A DNA stretch of 64,000 nucleotides from Helicobacter trogontum (GTDB taxonomy: Bacteria > Campylobacterota > Campylobacteria > Campylobacterales > Helicobacteraceae), in contig NZ_JRPL02000006.1 of the NCBI RefSeq assembly GCF_000765905.2, forward strand, positions 1 to 64,000, read 5' to 3'. The position numbers and the translations under genes are program-made. Below, one piece after another: positions 1 through 8,099 of the stretch (position 1 is its first letter; every line of letters starts with the position of its first letter). The notes beneath the pieces were generated by a model, which saw only the letters and a program-made list of their open reading frames with translations, was not told the origin of the DNA and did not search any database.

Positions 1-10
1 GACAAAATTT

Positions 11-89
11 ACATTTAAAATCAAAGTCAAAAAATGCAGGATTCAAGCACACTTTGATTTTAAATGTAAAATGACTTTGATTTTAAATG
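11..89. repeat. three copies of a 16-18 bp element, one inverted
   Basis: A 17-bp element at 11-27 (ACATTTAAAATCAAAGT) recurs exactly inverted at 51-67, and its 18-bp form at 12-29 recurs inverted at 72-89, so the last two copies are direct repeats of each other. The first two copies could fold into a stem with a 23-base loop. It lies at the window edge, downstream of the minus-strand gene that ends at 373, so it may be a terminator or the operator of a gene off the left edge. I see no gene in 90-372. Confidence 0.6.
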
Positions 90-372
90 CGGTTATACAA
101 ATATAAAACTAGCATATCTATGTCTATAAAGTCTTATACGTGCATTTTGTATAAAATTGCTAAAAAATTTGTAAATGTTTTTGCTTAAATATAAACTCTA
201 CACGTCAATAACACATAATTTTATATGATCTTTGAGTAGTCGCTGTATATAATGGTGCAAGATAAGATTAGCTAAAGATTTAGATATATGTAATAATTAT
301 GGAATCTGAAACCTACAAGATAAGTATTTGCGTGACTTGAGCATGCTAGAAGTTTAACTTACTTGGTAATCC

Positions 373-1152
373 TTATAAAATATTTAAACCTAGCTGTCCT
401 ATACGATAAAGTGCGAAATCATATTTTATAGGATCTTTGGGATCAAAAGACTTGAGCGTATGGGTGATTTCTTTCACTGCCTTTAAACTATAAGTTTTAG
501 TCTTGCATAGTCCAAGTTGTTTTGAGATTCTAAAAGTATGAGTATCAAGAGGCAAAAGCAAATGTGATGTATCAATCTCATTCCATAACCCAAAATCAAG
601 GTTATCTTTACGTATCATCCAACGCAGAAACATATTGTAGCGTTTGCGTGGTGATTGCATGTTGCAGGGGTTGCCAAATAGAAATTGTAGACCATACCCT
701 TGAATCCCATATGCTTTCATGTAATCTTTTGCCAACCTTTCGATATGATGAATGGAAGATAGGATATCAAAATTTTTTACATAAGATTCTAGAAATATTG
801 ATTTGATACCACCCTTTTTAATAAAATCAGCGACAATAAGAAAGCAATTTTTGGTATCCTCTCGCGTTTGGAATCTGTAATATGGAAATAATTCTAATGG
901 TATATCTTTTATGCAGTCTATATCAATCAGGTAAGAAAATGGCATAGTAGAGAGGTTTTTCACAATCATTTGCGCGTTACCATAAGCATATAATGCACAA
1001 AGCAAACATAGCTCATCAAAATACATAAAATCTCTATGTTTATGAGCGATTTGCAGGGGATCTGGGTGCGAATGCAGGTTGGCTTGTGTATTAAAAAGAG
1101 CATATTGCGTGTCTAAAATCTGCTTTAGTTCGTATCTCTTATTGGTTTTCAC
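373..1152 (-). CDS. TIGR02757 (DUF2400) family protein
   Basis: A 259-aa cytoplasmic protein that resembles the conserved TIGR02757/DUF2400 family of Campylobacterota and Bacteroidota, whose function is not established. Near the C-terminus (about residues 199-212) it carries PLDTHTFRISKQLGL, which resembles the helix-hairpin-helix/GPD core of base-excision glycosylases, where the Asp is catalytic; a DNA-related role is therefore only an inference. The length is about normal for the family and the ORF is intact. It stands alone, divergent from tRNA-Asn, with about 100 bases between. Confidence 0.75.
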   Translation of the reverse strand: MKTNKRYELKQILDTQYALFNTQANLHSHPDPLQIAHKHRDFMYFDELCLLCALYAYGNAQMIVKNLSTMPFSYLIDIDCIKDIPLELFPYYRFQTREDTKNCFLIVADFIKKGGIKSIFLESYVKNFDILSSIHHIERLAKDYMKAYGIQGYGLQFLFGNPCNMQSPRKRYNMFLRWMIRKDNLDFGLWNEIDTSHLLLPLDTHTFRISKQLGLCKTKTYSLKAVKEITHTLKSFDPKDPIKYDFALYRIGQLGLNIL

Positions 1153-1204
1153 TATATTCTCTGATATGATATATTCTGAATTTATAAAATTTTACCATAA
1201 AGTC

Positions 1205-1233
1205 TTGACTATTAATGATTTTTTATATATAAT
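1205..1233 (+). promoter_or_regulatory. sigma70 promoter of tRNA-Asn
   Basis: TTGACT at 1205-1210 and TATAAT at 1228-1233 are separated by exactly 17 bases. Transcription would start near 1240, about 15 bases before the mature tRNA. A good -35 box is unusual in Helicobacter, where most promoters show only a -10 box, but it is common for stable RNA genes. Confidence 0.75.
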
Positions 1234-1254
1234 TGTGTCTTCAATTCGTTTTAT

Positions 1255-1329
1255 TCCGGATTAGCTCAGCGGTAGAGTAGGTGGCTGTTAACCACTTGGT
1301 CGCAGGTTCGAATCCTGCATCCGGAGCCA
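1255..1329 (+). tRNA. tRNA-Asn (anticodon GTT)
   Basis: The seven-base acceptor stem TCCGGAT pairs with ATCCGGA, followed by the discriminator G and an encoded CCA at 1327-1329. The D arm (GCTC-AGCGGTA-GAGT), the anticodon arm with GTT in the loop, and the T arm GCAGG-TTCGAAT-CCTGC are all complete. The gene is 75 bases including CCA. A run of five T follows directly and may end transcription. Nothing else is visible up to 1569. Confidence 0.97.
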
Positions 1330-1569
1330 TTTTTATACACAATATTCTTACGATCTATTTACTATTTATAATATCACACAGATTTTATTTTTTGAATACG
1401 GCTACTATAAATTTTAATCATAATAAAAAAGCGAAATGTGTCTATAAAGTACACGTTAATACCATAAAGACGATAATAAAATTCTATGAAATGTAATTCT
1501 GATGATAATGATTTAGCAGAAAGGCAGTATTGTAATAATACTGCGACAGATTAATATCTAGCTACACTA

Positions 1570-1830
1570 TTAGCTATTAGATGGAATTACAGAAACCTTT
1601 TTTCTGTATTTATCTTTTTGTTGAAAACTCACAATGCCATCAATAAGTGCATAAAGAGTATGATCTTTACCCATTCCGACATTACTACCAGCATGCACCT
1701 TTGTGCCCCTTTGTCGCACTATGATGTTTCCTGCTCTCACAAATTGAGAACCAAACTTTTTAACACCTAACCTTCTTCCTGCAGAATCTCTATTGTTCTG
1801 CGTACTACCTTGACCTTTCTTGTGTGCCAT
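1570..1830 (-). CDS. rpmA: 50S ribosomal protein L27
   Basis: An 86-aa basic protein beginning [20 protein letters not shown], the typical L27 N-terminus, whose tail reaches the peptidyl-transferase centre. The conserved block around [20 protein letters not shown] is present. It begins ten bases after the rplU stop with a ribosome-binding site in the gap, so it is the second gene of a two-gene rplU-rpmA operon, the usual bacterial order. There is no cleavable N-terminal extension of the Firmicutes type. Confidence 0.97.
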   Translation of the reverse strand: MAHKKGQGSTQNNRDSAGRRLGVKKFGSQFVRAGNIIVRQRGTKVHAGSNVGMGKDHTLYALIDGIVSFQQKDKYRKKVSVIPSNS

Positions 1831-1840
1831 TTAACAATCC

Positions 1841-2152
1841 TTATTTACTAATATTGATTACTTTTACGCGTGTAAAGTCTCTTCTAAAGCCTCGCTTTGT
1901 TTTGCTGTCTTTACGCCTTCTTTTCTTAAAGGTAATAACTTTTTTGCCTCTACCTTCATTTATAACCTCTAACTCCACCTTTGCATTTGCAACAAATGGA
2001 TTCCCTACGACTAAGTCCTCTCCTTCGACAATGGCAAGGACTTCACTGATTTCTAGCTTTGACTTTGGCTCAAGGCTTAATTTATCAAGTAAAAGTATAT
2101 CTCCTACTTGTGCCTTGTATTGCTTGCCTCCGTTCTTAAATATAACTTGCAT
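1841..2152 (-). CDS. rplU: 50S ribosomal protein L21
   Basis: A 103-aa protein, normal L21 length, starting [20 protein letters not shown]. The C-terminal basic block with [19 protein letters not shown] binds 23S rRNA in this family. It leads the rplU-rpmA operon; a -10 box lies about 30 bases upstream, giving a short leader. Confidence 0.96.
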   Translation of the reverse strand: MQVIFKNGGKQYKAQVGDILLLDKLSLEPKSKLEISEVLAIVEGEDLVVGNPFVANAKVELEVINEGRGKKVITFKKRRRKDSKTKRGFRRDFTRVKVINISK

Positions 2153-2181
2153 AGCTATCCTTTAAAAAATATAAAATCGCT

Positions 2182-2187
2182 ATTATA
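2182..2187 (-). promoter_or_regulatory. -10 box of the rplU-rpmA operon
   Basis: TATAAT is read on the minus strand, 30 bases before the rplU start. No -35 box is recognisable and the upstream DNA is A/T rich, as expected for sigma80/sigma70 promoters in Helicobacter. Confidence 0.5.
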
Positions 2188-2271
2188 CTATTGTTTTCTA
2201 ATTTTTATCTTAAAATATTGTAAAAGTGATATAATAATGAAAAATTTCTACCAAAAAAATCTTTAAAAGAT

Positions 2272-3282
2272 CTATGCAAAATCAGCATATATTAATGCGC
2301 TTCCCCATGTGAAACCGGAGCCAAATGCATCAAGCAATAATAAATCTCTATGTTTAAACTTCCCGCTTGTGTAGGCATCATCAAGTGCCATAGGAATACT
2401 TGCTGCCGAAGTGTTGCCATATTTTTGCACCGTGAGAATAATCTTCTCTTCAGGTAGGTTTAGTGTATTTGCAACCGATTGTATAATGCGTAAATTTGCT
2501 TGATGTGGTACAAAATAGTCTAAATCTAGTGCACTCATATTATTGTGTGCTAAAATATCTTGAGCATCTTTTGCAATTGTCCTTACTGCGATTTTAAATA
2601 CTTCATTGCCTTTCATTTTTAGGACTTGATTTGTATTGTTCCCATCATCTATATTAAACATGCTTAGAGCTTCGTTTTGTGTGAAACTATTGAATTTTTT
2701 TGGAGTGCAAAGCAGGTGTGAAAATTGTCCATCAGAGGAAATATGAATATCTTTAATGCCTACTTGCTCTCCTCTCCCAACAATACAAGCCCCAGCTCCA
2801 TCACCAAATAAAACGCAAGTTGTTCTATCGGTAAAATCAAGCACAGCACTTGTCTTTTCTGCACCTATCACGAGGATATTTTTATACATTCCGCTCTCAA
2901 TGTATCCTTTCGCAATAGACAAAGCATACACAAAACCTGTGCAAGCTGCAGTTATATCAAATGCAGGGACATCAGCGATGCCAAGCTTTGTCGCAATGAT
3001 GCAGGCTGTAGAAGGCATGGCAAAAAAGTCGGGATTAATGGTCGCGCAAAGAATTAAATCAATATCTTTTATAGTAAGATTTGCTCTTGCAATAGCAGTT
3101 TTAGCAGCCTCTACGCCTAGATCGCTACTCATTTGTTCCTTGTTTGCAAAATAGCGTGTTTTTATTCCAGTCCGTTGTGTAATCCACTCATCACTGGTAT
3201 CTAAAAATTGGGCAAAAAAATCATTTGGGATACAATTGTCTGGGACATAAGAGGCAATAGACTTTATAGAGGCATAGAACAT
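2272..3282 (-). CDS. fabH: 3-oxoacyl-ACP synthase III (KAS III)
   Basis: A 336-aa enzyme that condenses acetyl-CoA with malonyl-ACP to start fatty-acid synthesis in the cytoplasm. The Cys-His-Asn triad is visible: Cys114 in DITAACTGF, His260 in [10 protein letters not shown] and Asn290 in KYGNTSAAS. Length and ends are normal for FabH. It is the last gene of the ndk-yceD-rpmF-plsX-fabH operon, 69 bases after the plsX stop; the plsX-fabH pairing couples acyl-phosphate and fatty-acid initiation and is widespread in bacteria. Confidence 0.97.
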   Translation of the reverse strand: MFYASIKSIASYVPDNCIPNDFFAQFLDTSDEWITQRTGIKTRYFANKEQMSSDLGVEAAKTAIARANLTIKDIDLILCATINPDFFAMPSTACIIATKLGIADVPAFDITAACTGFVYALSIAKGYIESGMYKNILVIGAEKTSAVLDFTDRTTCVLFGDGAGACIVGRGEQVGIKDIHISSDGQFSHLLCTPKKFNSFTQNEALSMFNIDDGNNTNQVLKMKGNEVFKIAVRTIAKDAQDILAHNNMSALDLDYFVPHQANLRIIQSVANTLNLPEEKIILTVQKYGNTSAASIPMALDDAYTSGKFKHRDLLLLDAFGSGFTWGSALIYADFA

Positions 3283-3351
3283 ATCTTTTCCTTAAAACAT
3301 ATTGAAACGCCTACAACATAACAGCCATTACATATAGCTCTCATGTTATAT

Positions 3352-4362
3352 TCACTTGATTGTTGCAATTGATTGAAATGCTTCTGTAATTTTATCACAT
3401 ATTTTTGAATCACATGCTTCAATAGCTTGATAAATTGCACATTCCATAGCTCTAGCATTACTCTTGCCATGACTAATAATCACAGGCTTCTTAATACCAA
3501 GCAATGGTGCACCACCATACTCTGCGTAATCAACCTTTTTTTTCAATGCTTTGAAAGCTGTTTTTGCAAGAAGATAGCCTAAGGAACTTATAATAGACTT
3601 TTTAATCTCAGCTTTCAATATCGTGCTTATAGAGCTTGCAACGCCCTCACTTGCCTTCAATACAAGATTCCCCATGAAGCCATCACATACGATAACATCA
3701 ACAGAACCATTAAATATATCAGATCCCTCGACATTGCCTTTGAAAAAATCATATTCACTCAATAGCTTAAAGGTTTGCTTTGTTAAATCATTGCCTTTAG
3801 AATCTTCTTCGCCATTTGATAAAAGTCCAACACGAGGTAACTCATAGTGTAAAACATGCTTTGCATAATGAAACCCCATTAATGCAAAATCTACCAAGTA
3901 TTCAGGTTTGCAATCTGTGTTTGCACCTGCATCAAGTATGATGCTACATCGATTGGTTATTGTTGGCATACATGTGCATATAGCAGGGCGAGATACACCT
4001 TTTATTCTTCCAATTTGTAGCGTTGCTAAACTCATCGTAGCACCGCTATGTCCCGCACTAACGCATGCACTAGCATCACCGCTTTTTACAAGTCCAATGG
4101 CGTGGTATATAGAAGTGGTTGTGCGTTTATTTGCATCGCTTGCTTTCTCTTCCATACGCACATAGTCATCGGCATGTAATAACTCAATACGTTGCAATAT
4201 GTCACTTGAAAGTCTCTTAGAATCTAGGGAAGACTTGAGTAATGCAGTATCCCCAACTAAGTATGCTTTGAAGTTTTTATTTTGCAATGCTCGCAATAAG
4301 CCACATACAACAGGCTCAACACCATTGTCAGCACCCATCGCATCTAATGCAATCTGTAACAT
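3352..4362 (-). CDS. plsX: phosphate acyltransferase PlsX
   Basis: A 336-aa peripheral membrane enzyme that makes acyl-phosphate from acyl-ACP for PlsY in phospholipid synthesis. It begins [19 protein letters not shown], the characteristic PlsX N-terminus, and keeps the ISAGHSGAT-like block ([11 protein letters not shown]) and the [14 protein letters not shown] block typical of the family. It starts six bases after the rpmF stop, so the genes are co-transcribed and probably translationally coupled. Confidence 0.97.
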   Translation of the reverse strand: MLQIALDAMGADNGVEPVVCGLLRALQNKNFKAYLVGDTALLKSSLDSKRLSSDILQRIELLHADDYVRMEEKASDANKRTTTSIYHAIGLVKSGDASACVSAGHSGATMSLATLQIGRIKGVSRPAICTCMPTITNRCSIILDAGANTDCKPEYLVDFALMGFHYAKHVLHYELPRVGLLSNGEEDSKGNDLTKQTFKLLSEYDFFKGNVEGSDIFNGSVDVIVCDGFMGNLVLKASEGVASSISTILKAEIKKSIISSLGYLLAKTAFKALKKKVDYAEYGGAPLLGIKKPVIISHGKSNARAMECAIYQAIEACDSKICDKITEAFQSIATIK

Positions 4363-4368
4363 AGTGCG

Positions 4369-4518
4369 TTAATTATAAGACTGCGTAAATTTATTGATAT
4401 GATGCGGCAATTTCCAACTACCATCTTTATCTTTTACTGGTGTTGCTAACTTTACTTTATAGTGCGTTCTTCTCTTTGCCGCTCTTGTTTTACTTACTCT
4501 TCGCTTAGGAACAGCCAT
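4369..4518 (-). CDS. rpmF: 50S ribosomal protein L32
   Basis: A short 49-aa ORF reading [20 protein letters not shown] and ending QSYN. This is the standard L32 N-terminus (MAVPKRR.SK.R...RR.H). The zinc-binding cysteines found in some L32 proteins are absent, as in the C-minus form. It starts three bases after the stop of the DUF177 gene, with an AAGGAG-type site (AAGGAGTAAGTC) ahead of the ATG, and lies six bases before plsX. The yceD-rpmF-plsX order supports the call. Confidence 0.95.
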   Translation of the reverse strand: MAVPKRRVSKTRAAKRRTHYKVKLATPVKDKDGSWKLPHHINKFTQSYN

Positions 4519-4521
4519 GAC

Positions 4522-4908
4522 TTACTCCTTAATATTATAATCTAGTCGTATAGATTCTAATTCGCTTGTTAAAACAAAATCAAAATCTATGAAACCATCA
4601 AAAAACTCAATTACATCAAGTGAATTAATAGCCTTTGATTGGCTTTGTGATTCCCAGATCCCATCTGAGAAATACAAAACCAATGATTCATCAATTTTAG
4701 CATCAAATTCATTGCCACTTAATGAGCAAATAAGCTCTAAATTACCTTTAATACTACCGCGAAATATTACAAGTTTAGAATCTTGTCGCATAATCTCACC
4801 TTGCAATTCTATATATTCATTCTCAAGCATAATCTCACTTTGCTTGTTATCATATATTAAATGAATTTGCTTTGGCTTTTCTGTGATTTTTCTAAACTCA
4901 ATTCGCAC
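4522..4908 (-). CDS. YceD/DUF177-like protein
   Basis: A poorly conserved acidic protein directly upstream of rpmF, the position of yceD (DUF177) in very many bacteria, where it is linked to 23S rRNA metabolism. I prefer the GTG start at 4908 (first residues read MRIEFRKI; 128 aa), because AGGTGG stands four bases ahead of it and ndk ends at 4940. A longer reading from a TTG at 4962 would overlap ndk by 23 bases and lacks a good site. No cysteines of the DUF177 C-terminus stand out. Family assignment rests mostly on gene position and size. Confidence 0.6.
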   Translation of the reverse strand: MRIEFRKITEKPKQIHLIYDNKQSEIMLENEYIELQGEIMRQDSKLVIFRGSIKGNLELICSLSGNEFDAKIDESLVLYFSDGIWESQSQSKAINSLDVIEFFDGFIDFDFVLTSELESIRLDYNIKE

Positions 4909-4939
4909 AAAACCACCTATTGTAATATTAGGACAAACC

Positions 4940-5353
4940 TTATAGTATTTTGCTCTTTGCAAAGAAAAAGGCTATTTCAATAGCAGCATTTTCTTTAGAA
5001 TCGCTCCCATGTACAGCGTTTGCATCAATGCTATCTGCAAAGTCAGCACGTATAGTTCCAGGTGCAGCCTCTTTTGGATTTGTAGCACCCATAAGCTCTC
5101 TGTTCTTTGCAACTGCATTATCCCCCTCTAATACCATAACAACCACGGGACCACTTATCATAAACTCTACAAGATCTTTATAGAAAGGGCGTTCTTTATG
5201 AACCGCATAGAACTCTTTTGCTTCACACTCGCTTAATTGCACCTTTTTTGCCGCTGCAATACGCAAACCATTTTCTTCAAATCTTGTAATAATTTTACCA
5301 ATAACGTTCTTTTTCACCGCATCTGGCTTGATAATAGATAGTGTTTGTTCCAT
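4940..5353 (-). CDS. ndk: nucleoside diphosphate kinase
   Basis: A 137-aa enzyme that transfers the gamma phosphate from ATP to NDPs through a phospho-histidine. The catalytic His is His115 in [12 protein letters not shown], and the N-terminus [19 protein letters not shown] is diagnostic. Length is normal. It is the first gene of the ndk-yceD-rpmF-plsX-fabH run on the minus strand. Confidence 0.97.
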   Translation of the reverse strand: MEQTLSIIKPDAVKKNVIGKIITRFEENGLRIAAAKKVQLSECEAKEFYAVHKERPFYKDLVEFMISGPVVVMVLEGDNAVAKNRELMGATNPKEAAPGTIRADFADSIDANAVHGSDSKENAAIEIAFFFAKSKIL

Positions 5354-5483
5354 AGCTTTCCTTTTTATTCACAAATTGCATTCCAATAAAGACCAATCCA
5401 AAACAATTAATCATCAAAGGCTAAAATTTAAGAGTATGTATTCTACACTAAAAAATGTTAAAAATCAAGATATGTTTGTCATA

Positions 5484-5545
5484 CATTTGCCGCACTTGTA
5501 AAAAACATCATGCTATTTTATTGTTCAACAACAAGTGCGTAAATG
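5484..5545. repeat. imperfect inverted repeat between trpCF and ndk
   Basis: The arm CGCACTTGT at 5491-5499 is matched by ACAAGTGCG at 5531-5539, and the pairing extends outward through CATTT.. / ..AAATG with one mismatch or bulge. It sits downstream of trpCF and upstream of ndk on the minus strand. It could stop trpCF transcription or be an operator of ndk; no clear T-run follows the stem. Confidence 0.45.
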
Positions 5546-5579
5546 CACAATAGATACTTAAAGTGTAATTTAATAAAAT

Positions 5580-7271
5580 CTAAAACAAATTATCTAGCAA
5601 AGTAAAAAATTCTTTTAGTGCAGAAATATTTTTTTTACCACGACTACTTTCAAAACCAGAACATATATCAATTAACATGGGTTGCAATGTGAGTATATTT
5701 TGCAAGTTTTTTGTGGATATTCCCCCTGCTAACCATAAGTTTCCCTGTAAAACTTTATGTTTTGTTATAAACTCTTGTATAGCAGCAATATCCACATCGC
5801 ATCCACCACCAGCACTACTATCCCATAGAGCAAAATGTGTTTGCAATCCTTGCTCTACATGTAGTAATTCCTTATAATTGACAGATGGATAAAAAGGTAA
5901 AAATTTTGTATTAAGTTTAGCATAAAGCGTATGTAAAGGGTATGGGCCATAAAATGAATGTGTATCTTTTGCAATAGCACTTTCAATACAAAATGATGTA
6001 GGCACATCATGAAATTGTAAGCAGTCAATAAGCCCTTGCTCTAAATATTTTATGCCAATCTCGATACACTCATTTGTAACTACACCAACTCGCAAAGGCA
6101 TAGAATCTGCGTGTGCATGATATATCTTTTGTGCTTCTTGTAAAAATGTCATATCTACGTAACGCACACTCCTTGATGTTAGGATAAAGCCCAATAAGTC
6201 TGCGTATTTTAAACTTTCTTGCAAGAAAGCTATATCATTGATACCACATACTTTAACAAGTGGTTTATAGCCTTGCTTTTTTGTTGAGCTATTTTTTGCA
6301 TAGAATCTTTGTAGTAATGTGGCAATGATTGTTTTATTCATGCCGATATTAAAAGCTTCTTTTAGCCCATGTATGATATTATTTTGAGATATCACTGCAT
6401 TACTAGAGTCTTGATCTTTCAGCATAGTTTGATGGGTTGAGGATTCTGTAGTATAGTTATTAGAATCTAGATGTTTATTAGTTTTTGGATATACATATTC
6501 TTTATCTAATTGTTCTACCAAAAAGCTACCACATAAAATCCCTTGAAAGCCACTACTACCAGCCATAAAGCTATCGTATTCTGATTGTATGCCAGATTCA
6601 AAAATAACAGGGATATGTTTTGGTATGTGGGCACGTAATTTCATGGCTTCCATTTTATTGATTTGAAAGGTTTTAAGATTTCGCGTATTAATGCCAACAA
6701 TAGCCCTCTGAAGATTTAGTTTTTTGATAAGATTCCATTCATGAAGTGTGTGAATTTCGATTAGCGGTGTGAGATTGTAAGCTAAGAGTTCCTTATATAT
6801 AATATCAAAAGATTCCATATCATCAACAAAAAGTGCCACAATGAGTAAAACCATATCAGCACCAAAAAGATAACTCACTCTTGCTTCATCTTTATGTAAA
6901 ATAAAATCTTTACGCAAGATACAAGCATGTGGAAACGCGGTTTTAATCGCATGTAAATCTTTTAAGCTTCCTTGAAAGTAATCTTCCTCGCAAAGCACAG
7001 AGATCGCATTTGCACCCTGTTTTATATATAATTGTGCAAGTTTTGTTGGTTCTGTAATTGTGCTTATATGTCCTTTTGTTGGACTTTTCCGCTTTACTTC
7101 TGCAATGATAAATGGAGTGGTTTTATCTTTGAGTAATGTGGGTGAGATAAGTGGTAAGGTCCTGTTATGGGGTAAGTCATAACCTAGCGATACACCTTTT
7201 TCTTGCATTTTTCTTTTTTTTGTTTCGCATATTTGAGTGAGAATCTCAATGCCATTAAATTGTTGTTGCAT
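5580..7271 (-). CDS. trpCF: bifunctional indole-3-glycerol-phosphate synthase / phosphoribosylanthranilate isomerase
   Basis: A fused tryptophan-pathway enzyme. The N-terminal half is TrpC (IIAEVKRKSPTKGHIS near residue 60, VLCEEDYFQGS, ILRKDFI, VGINTRNL); the C-terminal half is TrpF (VKVCGINDIAFLQESLKYAD, then GGISTKNL and DICSGFESSRGKK near the end). About 70 residues of Ser/Asn/Thr-rich linker separate the domains. I choose the ATG at 7271 (563 aa), preceded by AAGGGATCAT, over an ATG at 7352 that adds 27 residues not expected in TrpC. No other trp genes are nearby, so the gene is detached from the usual trp operon. Confidence 0.93.
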   Translation of the reverse strand: MQQQFNGIEILTQICETKKRKMQEKGVSLGYDLPHNRTLPLISPTLLKDKTTPFIIAEVKRKSPTKGHISTITEPTKLAQLYIKQGANAISVLCEEDYFQGSLKDLHAIKTAFPHACILRKDFILHKDEARVSYLFGADMVLLIVALFVDDMESFDIIYKELLAYNLTPLIEIHTLHEWNLIKKLNLQRAIVGINTRNLKTFQINKMEAMKLRAHIPKHIPVIFESGIQSEYDSFMAGSSGFQGILCGSFLVEQLDKEYVYPKTNKHLDSNNYTTESSTHQTMLKDQDSSNAVISQNNIIHGLKEAFNIGMNKTIIATLLQRFYAKNSSTKKQGYKPLVKVCGINDIAFLQESLKYADLLGFILTSRSVRYVDMTFLQEAQKIYHAHADSMPLRVGVVTNECIEIGIKYLEQGLIDCLQFHDVPTSFCIESAIAKDTHSFYGPYPLHTLYAKLNTKFLPFYPSVNYKELLHVEQGLQTHFALWDSSAGGGCDVDIAAIQEFITKHKVLQGNLWLAGGISTKNLQNILTLQPMLIDICSGFESSRGKKNISALKEFFTLLDNLF

Positions 7272-7420
7272 ATGATCCCTTGCATTTTTGGAGTTTATAG
7301 AAATCTTAAACATTTCCATACATAAGTTTATGTGAAATAAAATTTTACACAAACTTAGTCTGTAAATGTAATTAATAGTGTATATTTTATTCGCACAAAG
7401 AATAATTCAAAGTATTTTGT

Positions 7421-7426
7421 TATAAT
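7421..7426 (+). promoter_or_regulatory. candidate -10 box upstream of the thioredoxin gene
   Basis: TATAAT, preceded by TTTTGT, stands 97 bases before the thioredoxin start in the trpCF-thioredoxin divergent region. It is the best -10 match there, but the long leader makes the assignment tentative. Confidence 0.3.
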
Positions 7427-7523
7427 CTTGACGTATAGCCTATGTTATCACATTTTGTGTAATCATTCTGTGATCATATAGTCTATATGTTTTATGTTTA
7501 ATTTATAGTTTAAGGAGCGATGA

Positions 7524-7835
7524 ATGCAAGAGCTAAATCACAGTAATTTTTCAAGTATGACAAGTGAGGGTATAGTAATAGTTAATGTTGGAGCTAGTTG
7601 GTGTCCAGATTGTAGGCGGATTGAGCCAATCATGACAGCGTTAGAAAAAGAATATAAGGATAGAATTCATTTTTTTAAAGTTAATTTTGATACAGAAGAA
7701 CAATTAAAAGATTCACTGCAAATTAGACGAATCCCAACACTTATTTTCTATAAAAATGGCAAAGAAGTTGCTGAGCGTCTAGTTGAGCCAAGCAGTCAAG
7801 CAGAAATTGAAACAATCATTCAGCAAGTTTTATAA
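7524..7835 (+). CDS. thioredoxin with CPDC active site (Trx2-like)
   Basis: A 103-aa thioredoxin-fold protein. The active site is WCPDC (Cys27 and Cys30) instead of the usual WCGPC, and the cis-Pro loop RRIPTLIFY is present. A CPDC thioredoxin, Trx2, is known in Helicobacter pylori as a stress-related second thioredoxin, and this is the likely counterpart. It has no signal peptide, so it is cytoplasmic. The start has AAGGAGCG seven bases upstream. It is monocistronic. A stem-loop at about 7868-7911 follows; beyond it, up to hsdR at 8100, I see no gene. Confidence 0.9.
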   Translation: MQELNHSNFSSMTSEGIVIVNVGASWCPDCRRIEPIMTALEKEYKDRIHFFKVNFDTEEQLKDSLQIRRIPTLIFYKNGKEVAERLVEPSSQAEIETIIQQVL

Positions 7836-8099
7836 CACAAAATATTTTTAAACCCTCGCACAAACAAATCCCAAATATACACTATGTGTATTTGGATGGG
7901 ATATAAAGAGAGTCATATTGTGTGACAGATGTTATGTTTAGCATGTTGTTATTTCAATAATTTAACATTTTTACAAGAAACATTTACCATAAATTCAATA
8001 CAAAGTTAGAATAAAAGAGCTTTAATCTTATTTTTATTGTCTTGTTTTTAGTGTGGCAATATACAGCTGACATATACATCACAATCGCTTAACTATTGT

